Shown here one piece after another: positions 55,423 to 64,000 of a stretch of DNA of 64,000 nucleotides (its first letter is position 1; every line of letters begins with the position of its first letter). The position numbers and the translations under genes were made by a program. Below the pieces are notes generated by a model, which searched no databases, was not told the origin of the DNA, and worked only from the letters and a program-made list of their open reading frames with translations. Origin of the DNA: Stachybotrys elegans (taxonomy: Eukaryota; Ascomycota; Sordariomycetes; Hypocreales; Stachybotryaceae); NCBI GenBank assembly GCA_020746835.1, contig JAGPNK010000011.1, positions 806,001-870,000 on the forward strand. Direction: 5' to 3'.

Positions 55423-57170
55423 TTACAGAAAAGAGGGGTTGGCGTTCTGGAGAAGCTGGACAAAGTAGGCCTGGAACCAGGTACCGGCCTCGGGGGCAGG
55501 CTTCATGGCGTCAGCCTCGCCGCAGAAGTGGTCGTAGCGGTCAGCGGTGGTGTCGCTAGTACCATCAGCCTCACCACCAGGCTTGATCCAGACGAGGGCA
55601 TCGACAAGTGGGTTGCCAGTGTTAGTGGTGGGACGAGTACCGAAGCCAGTGCCAAGGGCGTTGCACCAGTGTCCCCACTCGAGCTGGCCGGTGGGCTGCC
55701 TGCCGGAACGGCCCTGGTCGACGATGAAGCGGGCGCCGGGCCACCCGTTCTGCTCCAGAAGAGGACCGAGGGCGTTGATGTACCTCTCCTCGTCGAAGAT
55801 GGCGTTGCCCTGGGTATAGGGAGGAGCAGTGGTCAAGCGGAAACCGTTGTAGTTTGAGACGTTGGTGACGAGACCGCGGAGGGCGCGAGGGCGGCCAGCC
55901 TCGGCGTAGAGACGACCGTACAGCTGGGCAGCAGGGAGCTGGTTGGCAGTCCAGCCGAGCCAGCCAGCGTGGCCAGCATCGAGGTACATGGCAACGTTGG
56001 GGAGGTTAAGCTGGGCGATGGCGTACTGAGTGCACTCGTGGTAGGCATCAGCAGCGTTGGCGCACTTGGCGACGTTCATGTTGGTGACCATGTTGGCAAG
56101 CGAATCAGGCTCTGTGTGGGAGTTAGCATTTATATCATGCATGCGGTTGGATGAACGGGGTTAAAGAGACGCACCAATAACGAGGAGAATGCGGATGTCA
56201 GAGTACTCGACGACAATCTCGCGGATTGTGTCAATGTAGTTCTTGTAGTTGTTGACGCCATTTTGATCAATGTGATACTCTCCGTTGGAGGCAGCAGCAG
56301 CGCAGTCACGGTCAGGAAGATCATAGACGACAAACTGGCCAGCGTAGTTACCGCCCGCACGGTTGGCAGCGCGGATATCGGCCAGGGTGCTCCTCATGAG
56401 AGGAGTCTTGGCGAAGGTGTCGCTGCAGGGCAATGAGGTTAGCCCACCCAGTCCCTCAGGAACATAGGATCTGCGGCAAGAGGGCAGGGGCAGAGGAGGA
56501 GGGGAGGGGAGGGGTTTGACTTACAGCCACATGAAAGAAGGAACGTCAGCGACCTTGGCGGCAGCGGTAGCCATGGCGCCACTGAGCTGGGGCACGGCAA
56601 GGTTGAGGACCTCGGAGCGGTAGTACTCATTGGCCCACAAACCGACACCGGAGAAGGGGTTGCCGGAGTAGGTGGCGGTGCCACTGCCAACGGGGGGGTT
56701 GGAGCCGGAGGTGGTGACGGAGGCCCGGGTAGTGGTGACGGAGGCGGTGGTGCGGGTGCTCACAGTAGCCGAAGCAGTGGAGCGGGTGCTGGAGCTGACG
56801 CGGGTGCTGCTGGCGCTGCTGGAAGAGGTCCTCGATGTGGAAGAGGCCTGAGCGCCAGGGATGCACTGGTGGTACCATTCATTGACAACGACACAGCTGC
56901 TGCCGCTGGCGCAGCAGGTAGGGCCTTGCCAGTTGTTACCACCGCATTGTCCCCTGGGAGGGTGTTAGCAGGAGGAAGAAAGGAAAGGAAGAGATGCAAG
57001 TATGGCATATCTCTATGCGTGGGCATGCATGGCGATCCAAGGGGAAGTGGAGGATGGGGGGGGACTCACCAGGCAGTTCCGCAGGACTGTCTCTCCTCGA
57101 GGGTCTCAAGGGGCACAGCAAGGGCAGCGACGGCAAGGGAAGCCGCAAGGAAGAGGGTTCTGGCAGCCAT
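55423..57170 (-). CDS. cel6A: Cellobiohydrolase, glycoside hydrolase family 6 with N-terminal CBM1 (Cel6A/CBHII type)
   Basis: Releases cellobiose from the non-reducing ends of cellulose. Minus-strand exons 57170-57070, 56953-56525, 56422-56175 and 56111-55423 give 488 residues. Signal peptide at residues 1-19, short propeptide, CBM1 at about 29-65 ([14 protein letters not shown], then [11 protein letters not shown]), a Ser/Thr-rich linker to about 125, then the GH6 barrel. Tyr210 and Asp216 (VYDLPDRDC) and the acid Asp262 (IEPDS) have the same spacing as Tyr169, Asp175 and Asp221 of Trichoderma reesei Cel6[11 protein letters not shown] and [10 protein letters not shown] are further signatures. 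It is likely induced on cellulose and carbon-repressed; a TATA box lies about 95 bases upstream. Confidence 0.97.
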
Positions 57171-59246
57171 GGCGAAGACGGATCTGAGAGGCCAAGATGA
57201 TTGTCCGGGGCGGTAGGGAGCAAGAGGGAGAGGATCGGCAGCAGATCGACAGCAGAAGCAGCCCTTTATAGGTCCCCAAGACGAACCAAGAGGTTACCAA
57301 GGCTGTAGCCAAGATACATGGCCGATCGAGAAGCGGGCACACTTCCGGGAGGACGACTTCAGTCTCGGCAGCAGCAGACCGTGTGTCCCTGAGCTCAAAT
57401 GTGCTCAGACCAGAGAGCGGTTCGGAGCAGGGCCAGTTCTGTCTCGATGGAGTAAGCATCACCGGCTGGAGATGCCGAATAGCCTAGGACGGATAGCAGC
57501 TCGACTGGCACCCCATCGTGAGCCGACGGTGGGAGAAAACAGGCGTTTGGTGTTGGCTGTGGGTGGCCATTGGTGGCATCATGGGACGGAACAGGTAGGC
57601 TGGTGGCTCGGCAGTGCCAATAGCAAAGGAGGGACGGGGCCCGACGGCGATGCAACCATACCCCAACGGGAGCTGATTTCGGAGGCCAATGTTCCTTCGG
57701 AGCCTGAAACGGACGAGGGGAACGTGGGCCGTGGACGGGGGGGAAGAGGGTTTCTGTCCACGAGGGCTGCGTAGACCGAGTCGGCGGGTTCGAGGGGCTC
57801 TGGATTGAGCAAGGACAGCTGAGGTTCAATCTATCCAGCGGATACCCAAGCCGTTGAGCGAGGCAAGGCAAGATGGACCAAGGAGCATCTGGACCACGCC
57901 AAGCGGGAGGTGTGTATCTACAACAGCAGGTACGCAGACCCCAGACCCTTGCCGAGCGAAATAGATGGCGATGCCAAGTTGGGGAATCTGGGGAGACAGC
58001 ATTGGCTGGCGTCGACTGCGGCGTGGGCTGCTTGTTAATAAACGTACTATGTGCCGGTGCGCCGTCAATACGAAGGGGAGGGCTTGGTTGGTCGCAACGA
58101 GTAGGGATCGCCGGCTTTTAGCTCATTGACAATGGCCTCGATATTGGAGTTTCCGCTGCCGCGGTTCGCGATCGTCCCGGACCATGGATTCGTTGATTAA
58201 AGAAGCAGCCGCGGGTGCTGCTTAATCCAATGTCGGGCCAGGAGGGATGGACAGAGGACACAACGAAGAAGCAGAGAAGTTGGGAAAGACATTGGCGACA
58301 AGAAGGAGCTGAATGTACAACCTGGATGGGCGAATGAAGGACTCCCAAGCCGACAGGCACAGGGTTTCTCTGTTTTCCCCTCGCCTTGCTGGACGGACCT
58401 GAGCTCCGTTGTCCCGTTTGGTTAGGTACGGCCACGTCCAAGCAGCAGCGTACGTAGGTTGCATGGTACAATCCAGAACGGGCTGCGGCGGGTCGAGAGA
58501 GACCAGGGTGTGCATGCTGCACTGCCGGTACAGCAGAGGGAGATAAGGACGCAAAGTCGAGCAGCGTGGGCAATTTTTGGCGCCGGGACGTCGGCTTCGA
58601 GGGCGTGAGAAATTGCCATGTTTTTAGTCGACGGTGTTTCCTGTGGGGGAGGGGTCCGGATCTGCGCTTGCTGGGGCCGTGGGGTAAATATTTCGTTGTT
58701 TCATGGATGGTAATCTAAGGATGATGTTTTGGAGAAGTTGGTGGTGTTTAGGTTGGACAATGTGCCATGGAAAATACAGTATGTAAGTATGCTCTGGCCT
58801 GGGCGTCAGACCCCTAATTGACAACAGTAGGCGGGCCAATACAGCGTCCAAGGCGCCTGAATAACTTGGTGTCAATTTCCCCAAAACGACTTAATTATTT
58901 TGCTGCCCTTTTCTTTATCCAGCCCTGTGCTTCTGGTCGAACCACGATACGGCTACACATGCTAATTGCATAATCTCCTACATATTGCCACAGAAAATGT
59001 ACCCTTACAGCTCACGTATCTTCTTCCAGCATGCATATAATACACATGTTTCGAATTGCCTGCCAGCCAGTACAGGGTAGGCTAGAAGCTGGAGTAGTGG
59101 CATGCTTACCTCACCTCAACACCCTCACCGCCTACCCCTTGGCGGCAGAATCCCCTCCTATCTCGCGAGCTCCCAATTAGCAACCACCTAAGTATCCAAC
59201 GTAGATACGCACGCACGCCGATTCGATCCAATTGCTCGCCGCCACG
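57171..59246. other. 2-kb promoter region between cel6A and the AP-2 mu gene
   Basis: Shared upstream region of two divergent genes. It contains the cel6A TATA box and several short GC-rich blocks. Frames present here overlap one another without motifs. No supported gene. Confidence 0.5.
57264..57270 (-). promoter_or_regulatory. TATA box of the cellobiohydrolase gene
   Basis: TATAAAG on the minus strand, about 95 bases upstream of the ATG at 57170, the usual distance in highly expressed fungal cellulase genes. Confidence 0.65.
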
Positions 59247-60692
59247 ATGCTGTCGGGCGTGCTCATCTTCAACCAAAAGGGCGAGAACCTCATCTTCCGC
59301 GCCTTTCGCAACGACTGCCGCCCCCGCCTCGCCGACGTCTTCCGCATCCAGGTCATCTCCAACGCCCAGGTCCGCTCGCCCATCCTCACCCTCGGCAGCA
59401 CCACCTTTAGCCATGTCAAGCACGAGAACATCTACCTCGTCGCCATCACCAAGAGCAACGCCAATGCCGCCCTCGTCTTCGAGTTCCTCTACCGCCTGAT
59501 CCAGCTGGGCCGCGGCTACTTTGGCAAGTTTGACGAGGAGGCCGTCAAGAACAACTTTGTCCTCGTCTACGAGCTCCTCGACGGTACGCTCTCCCAATGC
59601 CCTACCTCCACACAAATCCCCATATAGGCTGACACCAACCCAGAGGTCATCGACTTTGGCTACCCCCAAAACACCGAGACCGACACCCTCAAAATGTACA
59701 TCACCACCGAAGGCGTCAAGTCCGAGACCCGCCCTGAGGACACGGCCAAGATCACCATGCAGGCCACCGGCGCCCTCTCCTGGCGCAAGGCCGACGTCCG
59801 CTATCGCAAGAACGAAGCCTTTGTCGACGTCATCGAGGACGTCAACCTGCTCATGTCGGCCACCGGCTCCGTCCTCCGCGCCGACGTCACCGGCCAGATT
59901 GTCATGCGCGCCTACCTCTCCGGCACCCCCGAGTGCAAGTTCGGCCTCAACGACCGCCTGCTCCTCGACAACGACGGCCTCCTCAGCCTCCCCAGCGGCA
60001 ACCGCATGGGCACAAAGGCCACCAAGGCCGCCGCCGGCAGCGTCACCCTCGAGGACTGCCAGTTCCACCAGTGCGTCAAGCTCGGCAAGTTTGACAGCGA
60101 CCGCATCATCAGCTTCGTGCCCCCGGACGGCGAGTTCGAGCTCATGCGCTACCGCGCCACCGAGAACGTCAACCTTCCCTTCAAGGTCCACGCCATTGTC
60201 AACGAGGTCGGCCGCTCCAAGGTCGAGTACAGCATCGGCGTCAAGGCCAACTTTGGCCCCAAGCTCTTCGCCACAAACGTCGTCATCAAGATCCCCACGC
60301 CCCTCAACACGGCCAAAATCATCGAGCGCTCCACCCAGGGCAAGGCCAAGTACGAGCCCAGCGAGAACGTCATTGTCTGGAAGATTGGCCGCTTCACCGG
60401 CCAGGCCGAGTACGTCCTCAGCGCCGAGGCTATCCTCACCAGCATGACCAACCAGAGGGCCTGGAGCCGCCCGCCCCTGAGCCTCAACTTCAGCCTCCTC
60501 ATGTTTACGAGCTCTGGCCTGCTCGTCCGCTACCTCAAGGTCTTTGAGAAGAGCAACTACTCGAGCGTCAAGTGGGTGCGTTACATGACAAGAGCAGGCT
60601 CGTACGAGATTAGGTATGTCCCTCCCCCCCTTTGTCTGTCACACACCGCCGAGACACGCCCCCCCCCCCTAACAACATGTCACAGATTCTAA
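59247..60692 (+). CDS. Clathrin adaptor AP-2 complex subunit mu
   Basis: Medium chain of the plasma membrane clathrin adaptor; it binds cargo tyrosine signals and phosphoinositides in endocytosis. Exons 59247-59583, 59644-60613 and 60686-60692 give 437 residues, the usual length. The last exon has only seven coding bases: it completes an Arg codon and adds Phe and the stop, giving YEIRF. N-terminal longin-like domain: MLSGVLIFNQKGENLIFR, then FVLVYELLDEVIDFGYPQ. The mu homology domain starts near residue 165 with SWRKADVRYRKNEAFVDVIE and includes ECKFGLND and PPDGEFELMRYR; it ends VRYMTRAGSYEIRF. The match to AP-2 mu rather than AP-1 or AP-3 rests on overall pattern. Confidence 0.95.
60659..60669. 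repeat. Homopolymer run of 11 C inside the last AP-2 mu intron
   Basis: Eleven C lie 16-26 bases before the final 7-nt coding exon, in the polypyrimidine position of the intron. Confidence 0.7.
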
Positions 60693-63228
60693 GCCAAGGA
60701 GAGTGGGAAAAGGAAACGAAAATGAATGAAAGAAGAAGGGCATTATTACAAAGCCAGGCAATGTAATGTGGCAAGCGGACTGACAGGCAGGCATGTAACG
60801 GCGTTTAAATGGATATCCCTGTGCGATTTTTTACGAGCGTCGCTCGTGGCTGCAAGAAAGAAACATCTTGTCCCCCCAACCATCTCTTCCCACTCGTAAC
60901 ATGCATTCGGCTCTTTTCCACTTCTTTTCACTTTTCTTCTTCTTCTTCTTTCTTTCTCTGTACCATGTTCTAGAGCCCCGACTCATCCTTCTCCCGCTGC
61001 CACTACCTGTCTCAGCCCGTCGGCCGACTCGCAAACACGCAGCGCGCGCCCGCCTTCCTTGGTTCGCCCCAACGTCTCACGACAGCAACGGCATGTATCT
61101 TGCAGCGACAATCACCTTCCCTAAACAGCGCTTATCTGCCATGGAATATCAAGGGGCTGCCTCGTCTGGCGATTTCCCCCTCCCCCCGTACCAGCTGCGG
61201 TTAACTCACGGGCCGTCCGTCAATGATGGGACCTCGGGATGTCGGCTTGGCCGGTGGCACTTTTACCCTATCGCATCTCTGATCATCCTATATCTCAGCC
61301 GTCTAGACCATTTGCCTCGGGCTATGTGCTGACGATGACCTATGGTCGCATAATTTGTGCCACCACTGTCCTTTCTTTGCCCCCCCCCCCCTTTCAGCAT
61401 GTGACGCACGTCATCTGCGGTTAATCAACACTTGCACGTTGTCGTGGCACACAGGGCCTGATTCACTTACCACTACTCACCCCCTTTCTATATCGCTCTT
61501 GAGGTAGCTGAGTCCAGGCGTTTGCTAACGCTTGGATCAGGTCAATGCGGCGTGCTACAACCTATTGTCCGTATCCGGCACGCTCAAGCCTGTTGACGTT
61601 CTTGCATTGTAGTATTGCGTCATTCAAACATCTTAGGTTATCATCTGTGAGGGTATGACGTTTGTACACGCCCAAAGGAACCACCATTGCCACTTGTTGA
61701 CGAGACGGCGTCAACAAGAGACTAACAGATCGGCAGACACCATGGCCCCATTCAGAGACCAAACTCGTTACATGTCTCGGCAATACTAAGCCCTACGCCC
61801 GCTCCGCGTACGAAAAGTGTCCATAATCCCCGTTACCCTCCCCTTCAACGCAAGTTCCGGTCAGCAAGGTGTCGCCTCCTGGCCTCGGTGCCCCCAACAA
61901 TCTCGGACCTCCAAGCGTCATTTTCCCCTCGGGCCTTCAATAAACGCCCGGAGAGTATGCCAGGCCAAGTCCTCGCTTGAGATCACTCTTCTAGGCATCT
62001 GATTCCCGCTGCAGCCCCTTGGTCAGCGACGCCCCCAGCCAACCCTTTTGCGAAGCTCAGGAGTCACAGAGGGAATGCAACTGCACGTACCCTTCAGCTC
62101 GTCAACCCGTGCAACACAACTTGCTCAATATGTTTCGCCCGCTGCTGCAACATGAAGCAATGTTCGTAACATGGAGTTGCTCGGCTTATATTTATCTTTA
62201 TTTTTGGCACTTTTCCGCGTATCACTCCCATCGGCCGCCTCCTCAGCCAGAGCTGCCACACTTGAGTTGACAACCCGTCAACCCCCCTCGGTCTCATCTC
62301 CACCTTACCATGGATTTAAGGCGTTATGTCTCACTTTGCCTCGTGCCTCATTATACGTATCCAGAAGACACCTTCTAGAGTCATCTAATGTCTAGTATTT
62401 GCCAGGATGCCATTGAGCTCACCAGGACTGGGGTTTTCAGCCTCATGTGCGACTTCGTCTGCCATGCTTTCTCCACGTGTATGCCAGGGTGTACGATGGC
62501 TTTGACTCTGCCATGGAACGGCGAGGTGAGCGGGTGAATGCTTTCCCCTAATGACTTTTCTGTATTGACCGCTCGCATAATGATCGACTATAAAGGAGGT
62601 GGTTTCCTGACGGTTCAGATTAATTGATCTTCACTTCTACACCACAGTGACAGACATCGGGATATTTCATGCAAATCCTCTTCTCGTGGCTCCATGGTTC
62701 ATATGTTTACATTGTTTAAACATATCATCTGAGAAGTCAATCTTTCTAAGCAGGCTGCTCTCTCGTGCTTCATTACTTCACACATCCACAACCGTAACGT
62801 TGTGTTCTTCCTAAGGCTGCAATCTCTGTCATAACCTTTACTACCTCGACCCGTCTTGGTGGATGAAAACACTTTAGCAAAATTCTTGTTAGGTTGTTAC
62901 ACATACATCCCGCAACACGGTCACTGCAGTTCAACTACACGACCCTTAAAGTCGAAATTGTTGGGTATACCTGGGCCTCAAAGTCTCCCGACTCCGTGGC
63001 CCAAACGACAGTCTTCACTCCCAATATATTTGAAGCACCGAAGCGATAAGAATTTCCTCTTCGATATCCTCTCCCGCAACTCGGCTGTCGTACACTGTTA
63101 GTCCTGGCAGCATAGTTCCGAGACCCTATCTTTTGGAAGCACGAGATACGCCACTGTCCGCCTGACCAGATTCTGGTCGCCTATCTACCACTCTTCCCGA
63201 GCAGCCACCCGCTTTGGCCGTCATCAAC
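60693..63228. other. 2.5-kb gene-free stretch
   Basis: Starts with the AP-2 mu 3' flank. Contains a TTC/TTTC-rich run near 60935-60960 and twelve C at 61380-61391. No supported gene on either strand. Confidence 0.45.
61380..61391. repeat. Homopolymer run of 12 C
   Basis: Twelve C followed by TTTCAG. Confidence 0.8.
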
Positions 63229-63594
63229 ATGTGTATGCAACGCTGCCAGCACTTCCACCATGTTGGCCAATGCAAGCGGCCGACTTACTTCACCTTCCAC
63301 ATGGAATATTGCGAACATGCCCCGCGCCACCCGACGACCCAGGAATACGTGGCTTCCTGTGCCAACATCACCCAGGAGCCCGTCCCGGAAAATCCATGTG
63401 ACACTGATATGTGCAGAATCTCTGCTGACTGTGCGGCTGCAACTTGCCGCCTCATGGAGCTGAACTACCAATGGACATGCTGCCGTTGCAACCGTGGCGG
63501 TAACAGATCTCCGCGGTGTCTACATCTTGACAAGGCTTGCCCCGACACATTCTGCTACCACAACGTCTGTTCAGCTTGCAAACCCAGTACCTGA
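63229..63594 (+). CDS. Small cysteine-rich protein, possibly zinc-binding
   Basis: From the ATG at 63229 the frame gives 121 residues with about 18 Cys and several His. Spaced pairs such as CQHFHHVGQC, CDTDMC, CRL-x8-CCRC and CPDTFCYHNVCSAC look like zinc-binding knuckles. I have the impression of small fungal proteins with the same layout (an aromatic/His front, a spacer, then CCRC and a final CxxC), but I cannot name a domain. There is no signal peptide, so it is more likely intracellular than a secreted effector. The frame stays open well upstream of the first ATG, so an upstream exon or an earlier start is possible. Confidence 0.6.
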   Translation: MCMQRCQHFHHVGQCKRPTYFTFHMEYCEHAPRHPTTQEYVASCANITQEPVPENPCDTDMCRISADCAAATCRLMELNYQWTCCRCNRGGNRSPRCLHLDKACPDTFCYHNVCSACKPST

Positions 63595-64000
63595 GCACAG
63601 GCGAGTTCCGAGTATTGCCCTCGGCGCCACTTTTGGAAGGAGGCTTTTCCCCTGTGTATCACCTTCGGGTGTAGGGAAAACGATATATTGGGCAAAGGCG
63701 TCAATGTTCCGGTACAGGAAGCACGAAACATGAAAGGGTTCCGGTTATCGGCAATAGACGCGAACGCCGCGGTTGTCTGTGCGCCATCAAAGCTTCTCTT
63801 TTGATGGTTTCTCTTTGTTTCATCTCTCTGCTTTATCTCCTATTTGTATTAGTAGAACTCTGAATTTTCTTTGTTTATGCTTTGTGCTGGAGGATACGAA
63901 CAGAGATCAGTTCTGTGTGCAATACAGGAGGAACCAATTAAGCTTAGAATTTTAGAACTATGCATTCCATCTATTTCTGCTACTTGAAGTCGATTCCAGT
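63595..64000. other. Right-end non-coding sequence
   Basis: 3' flank of the cysteine-rich gene to the window end. No supported gene. Confidence 0.5.

Noticed and set aside
59106..60191. A 361-codon minus-strand frame opposite the AP-2 mu gene
   Set aside because: Low-complexity Glu/Val/Ala/Gly composition caused by reverse reading of a strongly C-ending codon set.

Overview
This is chromosomal DNA of a filamentous ascomycete, most likely a Sordariomycete and plausibly of the order Hypocreales. Genes are well spaced, occur on both strands and carry many spliceosomal introns of about 48-60 bases. Families are typical of fungi: a HET-domain protein, a Zn2Cys6 regulator, a TauD-type dioxygenase, a cytochrome P450, PTH11/rhodopsin-type membrane proteins, a secreted tyrosinase, and a GH6 cellobiohydrolase with a CBM1 domain. 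One DNA transposon shows the C-to-T, TA-rich decay expected of repeat-induced point mutation (RIP). Exon boundaries below were worked out by hand from splice signals and reading-frame phase.

Layout. 1-10.9 kb: the 3' end of an acidic protein, a secreted alkaline phosphatase, a helical plus propeller-like protein of unknown role, a P450, and a HET-domain protein. 10.9-15.8 kb: gene-poor, with a decayed pogo/Fot1-like transposon (about 12185-14399) with recognisable inverted ends, next to a small, possibly truncated gene. 15.8-17.8 kb: a small conserved-looking protein with a GC-AG intron, and a DsbA/FrnE-type oxidoreductase. 19.2-26.3 kb: a compact set of aldo-keto reductase, Zn2Cys6 regulator, TauD dioxygenase and MFS permease. 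26.7-31.4 kb: a secreted kelch protein, a GH28 pectinase-like enzyme, and a phospholipase D-like gene broken by one frameshift in a six-C run. 32.2-45.7 kb: two rhodopsin-type membrane protein paralogues with the same intron pattern, an AAAP amino-acid transporter between them, and a C2H2-like zinc finger protein. 48.5-60.7 kb: tyrosinase, two uncharacterised genes, Cel6A cellobiohydrolase, and the AP-2 mu subunit. The last 3.3 kb is mostly gene-free apart from a small cysteine-rich protein.

Most notable observation: within the 19-26 kb set, an identical 17-bp sequence with a palindromic core and CGG triplets at both ends (CGG-N9-CGG) occurs upstream of the aldo-keto reductase (20471-20487) and in the divergent promoter shared by the dioxygenase and the permease (24064-24080). 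This is what an operator for the zinc-cluster regulator encoded between them would look like. The set may be a small catabolic or sulfonate-use unit; that function is inference.

Other points of interest are a 20-nt microexon kept in both rhodopsin-type paralogues, a 25-nt exon in the permease, a final AP-2 mu exon with only seven coding bases, and a missing catalytic-motif histidine in the GH28 enzyme.
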